Source: an uncultured bacterium (GTDB lineage Bacteria; Bacillota; Clostridia; Lachnospirales; Lachnospiraceae). Taken from it: a DNA stretch of 35,960 nt. A model generated the notes under the pieces. The model was not told the DNA's origin and did not search any database. It was given only the letters and a program-made list of their open reading frames with translations. Within the stretch, counting starts at the first letter, position 1, and the number at the start of each line of letters is the position of its first letter. Location of the stretch: contig CAOKFN010000050.1 of NCBI GenBank assembly GCA_948467735.1, positions 1 through 35,960 of the forward strand. The letters are read 5' to 3'. Positions 23,580 through 33,117 of this stretch are shown here, in pieces. Made by a program: the position numbers and the translations under genes.

Positions 23580-25232
23580 TCACACTTCCCCAGCCGCCTC
23601 CGCCTCCTTCTCCGCCGTAATTATAGCAAACGCAATATTGGTGGCATGATCCGCCACACGCTCCAATCCCGACACGATATCGGAGAATATCATCCCCGCC
23701 TCCGGAGAACAATCCCCGCTGGTCAGACGCTGCACATGGGTTTTCTGCATTTCCTTTTCCTTAGCGTCCACCTTGTCCTCCAGACTCACAACCTCCCGCA
23801 TATGACTCTCATCCCCTTTGGCAAACATGTCCACGGAATATCGAATCAAATCGTTGACCATATCCAGCATCTCCCCCAATTCCTTCTGCGCGTCCCTGCT
23901 GAAGCCAACGCCCGTCTCCCTGCGCTGCACGGCGGCGTCCGCCACGTTCTCCGCATGGTCCCCGATTCTCTCAATATCGTTTACCACATGGAACAGGGCG
24001 CCCAGACTCCTTAAATCCTCGATAGGAAGGGTGGTCTGGTTGATTTTCACCAGATAATCCGTGATGGCATGATTGAGAAAGTCAATATTTTTCTCCACCT
24101 CATAGACCTCCGCGATATCTTCTTCATCCAGCGTAATCAGAGCGTTCATGGCACGATTCAGATTCTCGCTCGCCAAGGAAGCCATCCGGTCCAGCTCCTT
24201 GATGACCTCCACCACTGCGGTTGCGGGATTAAATACCACCTTGTCCCCTATGTATTTTAACTGATAGCTTTCCCGGTAATTTACCTTCTTGTCCTCGCCG
24301 CGCACACATGCGCAGGAAAGCTTGACAATCCATCCCGAGAACGGGAACAGCACAATTACTTGGAATATCTTAATAATGGTATGTGCGTTTGCAACAAAAC
24401 GTCCCCTGTCTGCGGACACGGACCAAATCAGCCGCATCACAGGCTCCTCTGCGGCAAAAAGAATCACATATAGAATGGCGGTTCCGATGACATTGAACCA
24501 AAAATGAATCAAAGCCGCCCTCTTTGCATCCTTTTTGCCCGACAGGGACGCTAAGAGCGCCGTGGTGCAGGCGCCGATATTACAGCCCAAAATAATATAA
24601 AGCGCGACGGAAAGAGAAAGAAGGTCCTGATTTGCAAGCAGCAGAACAATACTGACTGTCACGGAAGAACTTTGAATAATGGTGGTCAATAAAAGCCCCA
24701 CCAGCGTAGCCATAAAAGGATTTCTCATAGAGCCCAGAAGCTCCACCACCTCCGGCACATCCTTCATGCCCGCCATAGAACTGGACATGGAACTGAGTCC
24801 CAGAAACAGGACTCCGAAGCCTATGATAATATCCGCAAATTTCTTAATCTTATCATTCCCCACAAACATTGCCGCCAGCACGCCGATTAGCAGAATCAAC
24901 GGGGCATATTCCGATAAATTAAAAGAAACCAGCTGAGAAGTAATCGTCGTACCGATATTGGCGCCGAAGATAACTCCCGCCGCCTGATAAAGATTCATCA
25001 ATCCCGCATTGACAAAGCTGACCACCATGGCCGTACATGCAGAAGAGGACTGAATAATGCCGGTAAACACAATTCCCACCACCATGCCGGTAAAACGGTT
25101 GGTGGTAAAAATTTCAAGGATACGCCGCAGTTTTGCGCCCGCAACCTTCTCTATGGAATCGCTCATTACCCGCATGCCGAATAAAAACAGCCCCAAACCG
25201 CCTGCCATTGACAAAACAATACTTGCACTCAT
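23580..25232 (-). CDS. Na+/phosphate cotransporter (NptA family) with PhoU-like tail
   Basis: 550 residues. An inner-membrane transporter expected to import phosphate with sodium. The N-terminal half has two inverted Na/Pi modules, each with the hallmark QSSS: GIIQSSSACTAMVVSFVNAG near 60 and TIIQSSSVTVSIVLLLANQ near 190. Residues about 340-545 form a PhoU-like helical domain (LFHVVNDIERIGDHAENV, then LERVADHATNIAFAI). ATG 25232 has AAAGGA upstream and its own promoter. The regulator lies 245 bp downstream on the same strand, so read-through is possible. Confidence 0.92.
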   Translation of the reverse strand: MSASIVLSMAGGLGLFLFGMRVMSDSIEKVAGAKLRRILEIFTTNRFTGMVVGIVFTGIIQSSSACTAMVVSFVNAGLMNLYQAAGVIFGANIGTTITSQLVSFNLSEYAPLILLIGVLAAMFVGNDKIKKFADIIIGFGVLFLGLSSMSSSMAGMKDVPEVVELLGSMRNPFMATLVGLLLTTIIQSSSVTVSIVLLLANQDLLSLSVALYIILGCNIGACTTALLASLSGKKDAKRAALIHFWFNVIGTAILYVILFAAEEPVMRLIWSVSADRGRFVANAHTIIKIFQVIVLFPFSGWIVKLSCACVRGEDKKVNYRESYQLKYIGDKVVFNPATAVVEVIKELDRMASLASENLNRAMNALITLDEEDIAEVYEVEKNIDFLNHAITDYLVKINQTTLPIEDLRSLGALFHVVNDIERIGDHAENVADAAVQRRETGVGFSRDAQKELGEMLDMVNDLIRYSVDMFAKGDESHMREVVSLEDKVDAKEKEMQKTHVQRLTSGDCSPEAGMIFSDIVSGLERVADHATNIAFAIITAEKEAEAAGEV

Positions 25233-25286
25233 ATTTATTTTTCCTTTCGGTAAATGTGATAGACCTGACTACTGACACTGTAATTA

Positions 25287-25315
25287 ATTCTACGGGAAAA
25301 GACAAAATATTACAA
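25287..25315 (-). promoter_or_regulatory. sigma-A promoter of Na/Pi cotransporter
   Basis: Minus strand TTGTAA (25310-25315), 17 bp, TAGAAT (25287-25292), just after ribF. No strong terminator is seen between ribF and this gene. Confidence 0.55.
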
Positions 25316-25330
25316 TATATTTTTAAGAAA

Positions 25331-26266
25331 TTATGAACAAACCTCCGCCCCAGCTTCAATATCCTTCCGAAGCTGCTCTTTCAGCTCCTCAAGACTTTCA
25401 AATCTCTGTTCGGGCCTGTGGAATCTGCATAAATAGACTTCAACGATTTCATCATAAATTTCTTCCTCAAAATCATACAGATATGTCTCCACTCCCAAAG
25501 CCTCCCTGTCAGAAATCGTCGGCTTGCATCCCACATTGCTGACGGCCCGATACAATTTTCCTTTATAACGCGCCTGTGAAAAATAAACTCCTCTTGGGGG
25601 CAGAAGCTTATACTCCTCCGGCAGTATATTGATTGTGGGAAACCCAAGGGTTCTTCCTATTTGATTTCCCCTCACCACCTTTCCGGCAATCATATACGGC
25701 ATCCCAAGCAGGCGCCGCACGGCTTCCATGTCTCCCGCCTCCACTCTGTCACGTACCAGTGTGGAACTGACTTCCCGCCCCTCCATGCAGATTTTGTCTA
25801 TGGTCATGAAATCAAATCCCAGCTTGGGACCAAGTTCCCGAAGAAGCGCCGCATTTCCCGCTCCTTTTGCACCGAAAGACAAATCATGCCCCGCCGCCAG
25901 AAAACGGACATTCATCTGTTTTGCAAGAACTTCCAGCGCAAATACGCCGGGCATTATGGCCGACGTCTCTTCGTTCAAAGGAAATTCTATCAGGATATCC
26001 ACTCCCATCCTGTCAAATAAGCGGCGTTTTTCATCTCTGGTATTCAAAATCTTGATTTTGCTGCTTCCTTGTCCGGCAGAACCGCCGAAAAAAACTGCCG
26101 GGGGCGGATCAAAAGTAAACACGCAGGCAGCCATACCATCTTTTTTGCGGGAAAGAATCTCCTCCAGAAGCCTTCTGTGGCCGATATGAATCCCATCAAA
26201 TTTTCCAATGGCGGCTGCCGTCTCTCTTTGTATATAAAATTGGGTTGTATTCGCTATGATTTCCAA
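25331..26266 (-). CDS. ribF: bifunctional riboflavin kinase / FAD synthetase
   Basis: Makes FMN and FAD from riboflavin and ATP in the cytoplasm. The N-terminal adenylyltransferase has GKFDGIHIGH near 20-30 and EVSSTLVRDRV near 170. The C-terminal flavokinase has GRTLGFPTINI near 205 and GVYF near 225. About 311 residues from the proposed TTG start at 26266, matching the family length; it has AAGGGAAG upstream and begins LEIIANTTQF as other RibF proteins begin. A GTG at 26320 would add 18 residues but has no ribosome site. Last gene of the rimP-to-ribF run. Confidence 0.92.
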   Translation of the reverse strand: MEIIANTTQFYIQRETAAAIGKFDGIHIGHRRLLEEILSRKKDGMAACVFTFDPPPAVFFGGSAGQGSSKIKILNTRDEKRRLFDRMGVDILIEFPLNEETSAIMPGVFALEVLAKQMNVRFLAAGHDLSFGAKGAGNAALLRELGPKLGFDFMTIDKICMEGREVSSTLVRDRVEAGDMEAVRRLLGMPYMIAGKVVRGNQIGRTLGFPTINILPEEYKLLPPRGVYFSQARYKGKLYRAVSNVGCKPTISDREALGVETYLYDFEEEIYDEIVEVYLCRFHRPEQRFESLEELKEQLRKDIEAGAEVCS

Positions 26267-26341
26267 AAAATCACTCTTCCCTTCCCTCTCTGTCAGTTTC
26301 TTTTCATAACAGCGGCGCACCGCCTGTCCCGCAGTCGCAGA

Positions 26342-26447
26342 ATCTTCCGCTTCGCTTCCTCATGCCGAGTGCCTCCGCACCATCTTCCGCTTCGCTTCCT
26401 TGCGCCGCACACATCTCACTGCCACAGAATCTTCCGCTTCGCTTCCT
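26342..26447. repeat. three copies of a 19-bp repeat between truB and ribF
   Basis: ATCTTCCGCTTCGCTTCCT occurs exactly at 26342-26360, 26382-26400 and 26429-26447, with CATGCCGA following two of them. Not coding; function unknown. Confidence 0.8.
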
Positions 26448-26472
26448 CATGCCGAACGCCTCTGCATGAACC

Positions 26473-27375
26473 TCACAGCGGCAGAAACATTTTCACAGGT
26501 TTATAGCATTCGGATTCGGATTCATAGGCGTATATTCCGGCAAAACTATGATCCGGCCCGTACATCCGCACCCATGCTCCCGAGTCATACACTTCCCGCT
26601 CCTTGGTCTGCTGCGCCGAAATAACATTTCCGTTTTCCAGCCGCTTCACCGCCTCCTCGCACACATGAAGCGCCGGACAATTTTCAAACACACGATCCAC
26701 AGGAAGCACTGCTTCCGACAGCCTTCCCTCCTCCTTTAACTGCTGCAGAGCGTCTAAGAAAAACGCATTTTCCAGCCGAAACTCCCCCACACGGGTACGT
26801 TTTAAGCTCCGCATTGCCCCGCCGCAGCCAAGCTTTGCTCCCATATCCGCGCAGAGCGTTCTGATATAAGTCCCCTTAGAACAGACCACACGGAACACCG
26901 CCGCCGGCAGCCTGCATTCGAGAATTTCCAGCTCATAAATCATCACGGGCCGCGCCCTGCGCTCCACTTCTTTTCCCGCCCTTGCCAGCTCATAAAGCTT
27001 TTTCCCGTTCACTTTCAACGCGGAATACATGGGCGGTATCTGCTCATATTTTCCCAGAAAAGACGCGGCGGTTCTGCGAAGCTCCTCCTCGGATACCGTC
27101 ACGGGATGCTCGGACAGAATCCGCCCCGTCATGTCCTGCGTATCCGTTTCCACCCCCAGCAGAAGCTCCGCCACATACTCCTTATCCCTGTCCGTGAGCA
27201 TATCGCACAATTTTGTAGCGCTGCCCAGACAGACGGGAAGCACTCCTTCCGCCTCCGGATCCAGCGTCCCCGTGTGGCCGATTTTTTTCTGTCCGCAGAT
27301 GCCTCTCATTTTCGCAACCACATCATGAGAAGTAAATCCGGCCTCTTTATAGACATTAATGATTCCGTTTATCAT
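26473..27375 (-). CDS. truB: tRNA pseudouridine-55 synthase
   Basis: Makes pseudouridine 55 in the T-loop of tRNAs. The first ~60 residues carry the TruB signature: GIINVYKEAGFTSHDVV and GHTGTLDPEAEGVLPV, with the catalytic Asp in TLDPEA. DKEYVAELLLGVETDTQDMTG and CSKGTYIRTLCADMG are also family motifs. 300 residues is normal. Its start overlaps the end of nrnA by 20 bp, indicating translational coupling. Confidence 0.96.
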   Translation of the reverse strand: MINGIINVYKEAGFTSHDVVAKMRGICGQKKIGHTGTLDPEAEGVLPVCLGSATKLCDMLTDRDKEYVAELLLGVETDTQDMTGRILSEHPVTVSEEELRRTAASFLGKYEQIPPMYSALKVNGKKLYELARAGKEVERRARPVMIYELEILECRLPAAVFRVVCSKGTYIRTLCADMGAKLGCGGAMRSLKRTRVGEFRLENAFFLDALQQLKEEGRLSEAVLPVDRVFENCPALHVCEEAVKRLENGNVISAQQTKEREVYDSGAWVRMYGPDHSFAGIYAYESESECYKPVKMFLPL

Positions 27376-28324
27376 TTTTCTCTAATTCCCGTTCAATATG
27401 TAACGAAAGATTGTTTACGCAGTCGTGAAACGTCCCCTTCATGGTACATCCCGCCGCCCTTGCATGGCCGCCGCCGCCAAAAAAAGCCGCCACTGCCGCC
27501 GCGTCCACCTTCTCGCTGGTGCGCAGACTCACCCTGTACTCAAGTCCGACCGTCTGATACATAAAAATAGCACATTCCACACCCTTAATATTGCGCAGCT
27601 GATTCACAATTCCATCCAAATCTTTGGAATCCACGTTGTAAAAATCCATAATCCTGCGGTCCATGGCGCTGACAATACAGCGCCCATCCATAAAACGGAT
27701 GCTCTCCATCAACGCCCTGCCCATAACCTGCGCCTGTAAATAGGTTTTCTGATAAAAAGTCTCCTGTATCAGCCTCGGGAAATCAAATCCATAGCCAATC
27801 AGTCTCGCGCCCTTCTCCATTGCCGCCGGAGTGGTATTGGAATACTGAAACACACCCGTATCGTGAATCATGCCAATGTAAATCGCCATTGCAAGCTCAC
27901 GATCCAGCTTGTCCGGCTCTATCAGGTCATAAATCAATTCGCTGGCAGACCCCCATTCCGGCTTGATATAATTGATATCGCAGCTGCCGGGGTTCGTGAT
28001 GTGATGGTCAATATTGATTGTCTTCTCCGCCGCCTTAAAATACTTTTCCGCGCCGCCGATCCTGTCCGCGCCGCAGTCCACCACGAAAAACACATCAAAA
28101 GCGTCCTCTTCGGGGAAATCGGAATGTATCTCTTCAAACCCTTTGATTTCTTTAAATATATCCGCAGGCTTCTCCAAAAACACTTCCACCGCCGCCTGCG
28201 GCAGACATTTTTTGAGATACTGCCGCAAGGCTAAGCATGCTCCCACGCAGTCGCCGTCGGGCCTGATATGTCCGCTGATGCCGATTCGTCCGGCGCCCCT
28301 GCACTCTTCCAACAAATCCAACAT
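27356..28324 (-). CDS. nrnA: bifunctional oligoribonuclease / pAp phosphatase (DHH family)
   Basis: Degrades nano-RNA and dephosphorylates pAp. DHH motifs in order: GHIRPDGDCVGACLALRQYL near 20, VDCGADRIG near 85, NIDHHITNPG near 104. The DHHA1 domain ends with GGGGHARAAGCTM near 295. ATG 28324 is chosen because AGAGGT lies six bases upstream; a TTG six codons earlier is weaker. Length 322 residues, as usual. Confidence 0.95.
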   Translation of the reverse strand: MLDLLEECRGAGRIGISGHIRPDGDCVGACLALRQYLKKCLPQAAVEVFLEKPADIFKEIKGFEEIHSDFPEEDAFDVFFVVDCGADRIGGAEKYFKAAEKTINIDHHITNPGSCDINYIKPEWGSASELIYDLIEPDKLDRELAMAIYIGMIHDTGVFQYSNTTPAAMEKGARLIGYGFDFPRLIQETFYQKTYLQAQVMGRALMESIRFMDGRCIVSAMDRRIMDFYNVDSKDLDGIVNQLRNIKGVECAIFMYQTVGLEYRVSLRTSEKVDAAAVAAFFGGGGHARAAGCTMKGTFHDCVNNLSLHIERELEKNDKRNH

Positions 28325-28400
28325 GTCGATACCTCTATTCAATATTTGGAAACCCCTCTCTCAAGCTTATTCTTTTTCCTTGTGAATCCCCCTGCTCATT

Positions 28401-28832
28401 TCATATATCCTGCTCGTTTACCTCTTGGATATCCTGCTCATTTTCCTCCTGCGTATCCGGCCTATTTCCCTCGCGCCTGTCCCGCTCGATTACCTCGTCA
28501 ATTCTGTGGGACATATTGACCCCGTACTCAATAGACTGATCCATGATAAAGGTAATCTCCGGAGTATTTCTCAAATTGACAATTTTCGCAAGCTGCCTCT
28601 TAATAAATCCCTCCGCGCTTTTCAGCCCTTCCAGAGTCGCCTTCCTCGCATCCTCGTCTCCAAGCACGCTGATCCATACCTTGCAGCTCTTTAAATCCGG
28701 AGCCACCTCCACAGCCACAACGCTTGTCCACTGACTGATTCGGGGGTCTTTCATCTCGCCCCGGATAATCTGCGCCAGCACCTTCTGCACCTCCCCGTTA
28801 ATCCGGGTATTTTTTACACTATTCTTCCTCAT
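28401..28832 (-). CDS. rbfA: ribosome-binding factor A
   Basis: Assists late maturation of 16S rRNA in the 30S subunit. The KH-like core holds EVQKVLAQIIRGEMKDPRI, KVWISVLGDE and LRNTPEITFIMDQSIEYGV. ATG 28832 has TAGGAG just upstream; an ATG six codons earlier gives a non-family start. An acidic Gln/Glu tail (about 120-143, EENEQDIQEVNEQDI) goes beyond the core and is probably disordered. Confidence 0.95.
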   Translation of the reverse strand: MRKNSVKNTRINGEVQKVLAQIIRGEMKDPRISQWTSVVAVEVAPDLKSCKVWISVLGDEDARKATLEGLKSAEGFIKRQLAKIVNLRNTPEITFIMDQSIEYGVNMSHRIDEVIERDRREGNRPDTQEENEQDIQEVNEQDI

Positions 28833-29050
28833 AATTCTCCTAATCCGCATTCATGCCGTCTCAAACGGCAGCGCCTCCGCAAGAGAGATGCCTGCGCACC
28901 CCTCCTTTCCAGCCTTAGAAAGCCCTTTTGCACACTCTTTTATACAGGCTTAGAAATTCTTCTCACACTTCCCGTCATGCCGCCAAGGGCGGCAGTGCCA
29001 TCTTTGACGGCACAAACAATCAATGAGCCAGTGCAAGACCAGAATGACTT

Positions 29051-29091
29051 AGATTTTCTTAGGCTGGGTACTTTCCAGCCTTAGAAAATCT
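29051..29091. other. strong hairpin between infB and rbfA
   Basis: AGATTTTCTTAGGCTGG (29051-29067) pairs with 29075-29091 at 16 of 17 positions around a 7-nt loop. The half-site CCAGCCTTAGAAA recurs near 28909. It lies within the operon just after infB, with a short A/T tail, so it may weaken read-through or protect mRNA ends. Confidence 0.6.
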
Positions 29092-29108
29092 TCATTCCGT
29101 TCACACTT

Positions 29109-32100
29109 TTAGCGGGGCACTTCCACCATAATATACGCTTCCACCATATCCAGCTCCTGTATCTGATCAAATCCCTCAAACACAAGGCCGCACTCAAAGC
29201 CTTCCTTTACTTCCTTTACATCATCCTTAAACCGCTTCAGGGAAGCCAGCGCGCCTTCGTAAATCTGTGTTCCCTCCCGCTGAATGCGAATCTTGCAGCC
29301 TCTCTGCATGATGCCGTCCATGACGTAAGAACCGGCAATATTTCCAATCTGAGAAGCCTTGAATATCTGTCTAACCTCCGCATGGCCAATCACCTTCTCC
29401 TCAAATACAGGATCCAGCATACCCTTCATAGCCGCTTCAATATCCTCAATGGCCTGATAAATTACTTTGTAAAGCCTTACATCCACGCCTTCCCGTTCGG
29501 CCGTCGCCTTTGCGGTTACATCCGGCCTTACGTTAAAGCCGATAATGATAGCATTGGATGCGCTTGCCAGCGTCACATCGGATTCGTTGATAGCGCCCAC
29601 GCCTCCGTGAATGCATTTCACAACGACCTCCTCGTTGGACAGCTTCAAAAGCGACTGCTTCACAGCTTCCACGCTTCCCTGTACGTCCGCTTTTACAATC
29701 AGGTTCAGCTCTTTTAAATTGCCCTCCTGAATCTGTGAGAACAAATCATCCAAGGACATTTTGCTCTTGGTATCTTCCAGCATCTTCTCCTTATTTTGCG
29801 CCAGATAGGTTTCCGCATAAGACCGTGCGGTCTTGTCATTATCATGAGCTAAAAATACCTCGCCGGCGCTGGGAACATCGGACAACCCCAGAATTTCTAC
29901 CGGCATGGAAGGCGTTGCCTCCTTTACCCTTCTGCCCTTGTCGTCAATCATAGCCCTGACCTTGCCATGGCAGGCTCCTGCGGACACAAAATCTCCCACA
30001 TGCAGCGTACCCTTCTGCACCAGAACCGTGGCGACAGGTCCCCTTCCTTTATCAAGCTCCGCCTCAATCACAAGTCCTCTTGCACGTCTGTTCGGATTAG
30101 CTTTCAGCTCCAAAATATCCGCTGTCAAAAGAATGGTTTCCAGCAGGTCCTCAATACCCTCACCCGACTTGGCGGAGACAGGAACAAATTCGGTATTTCC
30201 GCCCCAGTCCGTGGCTACCAGCTCATATTCTGTCAGCTCCTGCTTCACACGCTCAATATTCGCGGAAGGTTTGTCAATCTTATTCACCGCAACGACAATT
30301 TCAATCCCCGCCGCTTTCGCATGGCTGATTGCCTCCACGGTCTGGGGCATCACGCCGTCGTCCGCCGCCACCACCAGAATGGCAATATCCGTGGAATTTG
30401 CTCCTCGCATACGCATAGCGGTAAAAGCTTCATGTCCGGGCGTATCCAAGAAGGTAATTTTTCTTCCGCTCACAGTTACAGTATACGCACCGATATGCTG
30501 TGTAATACCTCCTGCTTCTCTATCGGTAACATTTGTCTTCCTAATGGCGTCCAAAAGCGAGGTTTTGCCGTGATCCACATGTCCCATAACACAGATGACA
30601 GGAGGTCTTGCCGTAAGAGCCGCTTCCTCTTCTTCCTCCTCCTTCAGCAGTTCTTCAATCACGTCAACCTTGACTTCCCTCTCGCAGAGAATCTCATATT
30701 CCATCGCAATATTTTCCGCGTCTTCATAAGAAATTTCCTGATTTACCGTGACTATCCTGCCTTCCAAGAATAATTTCTTGACAATGGCGGCAGGCTGCTG
30801 CTTCATCTTATCTGCCAAATCTTTGATTGTGATCATTTCCGGCAGAGTGATTACCTTGATAACCTCCTCCACCACTTCTTCTTTTTTCTTTTCCGGTTTA
30901 ATAAATCTGCCGGGCTTATTCCTCAGAGTTTCGTCCTCTTCGTAAATATGATCCTTTCTGGAACGCTTATCCTTCTCCTGACTGTTTGCCCTCCGCTTGT
31001 CTTCCTCACGCTTCTTTTCAATGTCTTTGGACGGAGCTTCTCCCCCAAATCCTTTACTCTGCTTATTATCTCTGAATCCGGTTCCCTGCCCTCCATTGCC
31101 TCTGCCGTCACGCGAGCTGCCGTTGAAATTACGGCCGCCGCCCTGACCAGCGCCCGGACCGCGGCGATCATTCTGGCCATTTTCAGAACCCGGCCTGCCG
31201 CTTCTTTGATATCCGTTTTGTCTGTCTCCTTGGTATCTGGCATTCTGACCGCTGCCTCCTCTTGTCTGAGACTGGCCGCGATCCTGTCTGCTGCCGGAAC
31301 CGCCATAACTGCCATGTCCTCTGTTGTCACGGCTGTCTCTGTTATTTTGATTCTCTCTGTTGTCACGGCCGTCTCTGTTGTTACGGTTATCCCTGTTGTC
31401 ACGGCCGTCCCGATTATTACGGTTATCTCTATTATCACGGCCGTCTCTATTGCTCTGGTTGTCCCTGCCGTCACGGCTGTCTCTGTTATTACGGCTGTCT
31501 CTGTTATCCCGATTATCTCGGCCGCCCTGATTATCCCTGTTATCCTGACCTCTGTTCTCCTGAGAACGTTCTTCCGCCCCGCGGCCGTTCTGGCTGCGGC
31601 CGTCTTTTACAGGTCTGTCCTGAGCATAACCCGCATTTTGTCCTCTATCGCCGCGATTTTCCTGCTGTTTGTCATTTTGCTGCCGCTGAACCGGAGGACG
31701 CTGTTCCGTCTCATTTACTGATACGACTTCAATGCGCTCATCTGCCTGCCGATTAATTGACTGCTGATTTTCCATCGGCTTATTCTCTGCATTACGCTTT
31801 TCTGCCTGACGTTTTTCCGCCTGCTCAGGGCGCGGTTTGGGCATGGGCTTTGATGGCACCATTTGTACCGCAGGCGTCGGAGAGGGCGGCGTCAACGGTT
31901 TGATGGGACGCACCGGCGCCGCCGCCTGAGTCTTTCGGCCGCTGCCGCGATTGTTTTGATTTTGATTCTGGTTTTGATTCTGACCACCCTGATGCCTGCT
32001 CTTGTTATTCTGTCCCCCTTGGGTTCTGTTATTCCCATTCTGCCCGGAACGCTGGCTTGACATATCGGAATTCTGAGGGTTGTTAATAATGATAATTTTT

Positions 32101-32765
32101 TTCTTTTTAGGCGCGTCGCCCTGCTTTGCCGTTTTTGATGTCTCCTTTGCCGGCTTTTTAACTTCTTCCTTCACAGACTTTACTTCTTCCTTTTCCTTCG
32201 CTGTCTCTTTCACAGACTTTATTTCATCCTTTTCTTTTGCAGACTTTATTTCTTCTTTATTCTTCACAGACTCTTTCACAGATCTTACTTCTTCTTTTTT
32301 CTTCGCCGCCTCTTTCGCGGGCTTTGCCTCTTCCTTTTCTTTCGCCGCCTCTTTCGCGGGCTTTGCTTCTTCCTTTTCTTTCGCCGCCTCTTTTGTGGGC
32401 TTTGCCTCTTCCTTTTCTTTCGCCGCCTCTTTCGCGGGCTTTGCCTCTTCCTTTTCTTTCGGCGCCTCTTTTGCGGGCTTTGCCTCTTCCTTTTCTTTCG
32501 GCGCCTCCTTTACGGGTTTTGCCTCTTCCTTTTCTTTCGGCGCCTCCTTTACGGGTTTTGCCTCTTCCTTCCTTTCCGATGTTTCTGCTGTCGCCGTCCC
32601 CTGTGCGGTGCTGCCCAATGCTTCTCGTACCAGCCGGGCGGCATCTTCATCGACAGAACTCTGTGCGGCTTTTGCTTCAATACCCTTTCCCTTTAAAAAG
32701 CTTAATATCTCTTTGCTCTGCAGCTTCAGCTCCTTCGCAAGTTCATGTACTTTTATTTTCGCCAT
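29109..32765 (-). CDS. infB: translation initiation factor IF-2 with very long N-terminus
   Basis: GTPase that brings initiator tRNA to the 30S subunit. Residues 1-50 are an IF2_N domain (MAKIKVHELAKELKLQSKEI). About 60-215 are repeats of EEAKPAKEAAKEK type; about 225-600 are rich in Asn, Arg, Gly and Gln (RDNRDNRNNRDGR). A second IF2_N lies near 640-695. The GTPase starts near 720: GHVDHGKTSLLD, DTPGHEAFTAMR, NKIDKP. Domains II-IV end at 29109. ATG 32765 has GGAGG upstream, four codons inside the longest frame. At 1,218 residues it is far longer than the ~716 of Bacillus subtilis, all from the disordered region. Confidence 0.97.
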   Translation of the reverse strand: MAKIKVHELAKELKLQSKEILSFLKGKGIEAKAAQSSVDEDAARLVREALGSTAQGTATAETSERKEEAKPVKEAPKEKEEAKPVKEAPKEKEEAKPAKEAPKEKEEAKPAKEAAKEKEEAKPTKEAAKEKEEAKPAKEAAKEKEEAKPAKEAAKKKEEVRSVKESVKNKEEIKSAKEKDEIKSVKETAKEKEEVKSVKEEVKKPAKETSKTAKQGDAPKKKKIIIINNPQNSDMSSQRSGQNGNNRTQGGQNNKSRHQGGQNQNQNQNQNNRGSGRKTQAAAPVRPIKPLTPPSPTPAVQMVPSKPMPKPRPEQAEKRQAEKRNAENKPMENQQSINRQADERIEVVSVNETEQRPPVQRQQNDKQQENRGDRGQNAGYAQDRPVKDGRSQNGRGAEERSQENRGQDNRDNQGGRDNRDNRDSRNNRDSRDGRDNQSNRDGRDNRDNRNNRDGRDNRDNRNNRDGRDNRENQNNRDSRDNRGHGSYGGSGSRQDRGQSQTRGGSGQNARYQGDRQNGYQRSGRPGSENGQNDRRGPGAGQGGGRNFNGSSRDGRGNGGQGTGFRDNKQSKGFGGEAPSKDIEKKREEDKRRANSQEKDKRSRKDHIYEEDETLRNKPGRFIKPEKKKEEVVEEVIKVITLPEMITIKDLADKMKQQPAAIVKKLFLEGRIVTVNQEISYEDAENIAMEYEILCEREVKVDVIEELLKEEEEEEAALTARPPVICVMGHVDHGKTSLLDAIRKTNVTDREAGGITQHIGAYTVTVSGRKITFLDTPGHEAFTAMRMRGANSTDIAILVVAADDGVMPQTVEAISHAKAAGIEIVVAVNKIDKPSANIERVKQELTEYELVATDWGGNTEFVPVSAKSGEGIEDLLETILLTADILELKANPNRRARGLVIEAELDKGRGPVATVLVQKGTLHVGDFVSAGACHGKVRAMIDDKGRRVKEATPSMPVEILGLSDVPSAGEVFLAHDNDKTARSYAETYLAQNKEKMLEDTKSKMSLDDLFSQIQEGNLKELNLIVKADVQGSVEAVKQSLLKLSNEEVVVKCIHGGVGAINESDVTLASASNAIIIGFNVRPDVTAKATAEREGVDVRLYKVIYQAIEDIEAAMKGMLDPVFEEKVIGHAEVRQIFKASQIGNIAGSYVMDGIMQRGCKIRIQREGTQIYEGALASLKRFKDDVKEVKEGFECGLVFEGFDQIQELDMVEAYIMVEVPR

Positions 32766-32784
32766 GCTTTCCTCCATTTCTGCC

Positions 32785-33117
32785 TTAAACGGCGCCCTGC
32801 TTCTTCTCTTCCAGTTGTTTCATAATCGCATCCGCTAATCCCGCATTGCATACGCCCAGCGACGACCGATAGTCTTTCCCGATAGCCCGGCCAAGTTCTT
32901 CCTTTGTTTCAAAACATGTCACCGGAACTTTATAAAAAGAGCACTTATCGTTAAATAACTTTTTGGTACGATCCGACGCGTCCTCCGCAATGATTACCAG
33001 CATGGCGGTTCCTTTTTTAATTGCATTCAGTGTCTGAAATTCGCCGCTGACCAAATTACGTCCTTTTGCTGCAATTCCTAAAAGCGATAAAACTTTATTT
33101 TGCTTCAATATTTTCAA
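32785..33117 (-). CDS. ylxQ: L7Ae/L30e-family RNA-binding protein YlxQ
   Basis: Small ribosomal L7Ae-like protein (110 residues), a kink-turn-binding fold. Seen: LGIAAKGRNLVSGEFQTLNA, AMLVIIAEDASDRTKKLF and YKVPVTCFETKEELGRAIGK. Standard place between ylxR and infB. Initiation uses TTG at 33117 or 33108, both just after GGAGGAG inside the end of ylxR (23-bp overlap), so translation is coupled. Confidence 0.9.
   Translation of the reverse strand: MKILKQNKVLSLLGIAAKGRNLVSGEFQTLNAIKKGTAMLVIIAEDASDRTKKLFNDKCSFYKVPVTCFETKEELGRAIGKDYRSSLGVCNAGLADAIMKQLEEKKQGAV

Noticed and set aside
32080..32838. 252-codon plus-strand frame of Phe/Ser/Ala repeats
   Set aside because: Antisense of the IF-2 EEAKPAKEAAK repeats; no ribosome site.
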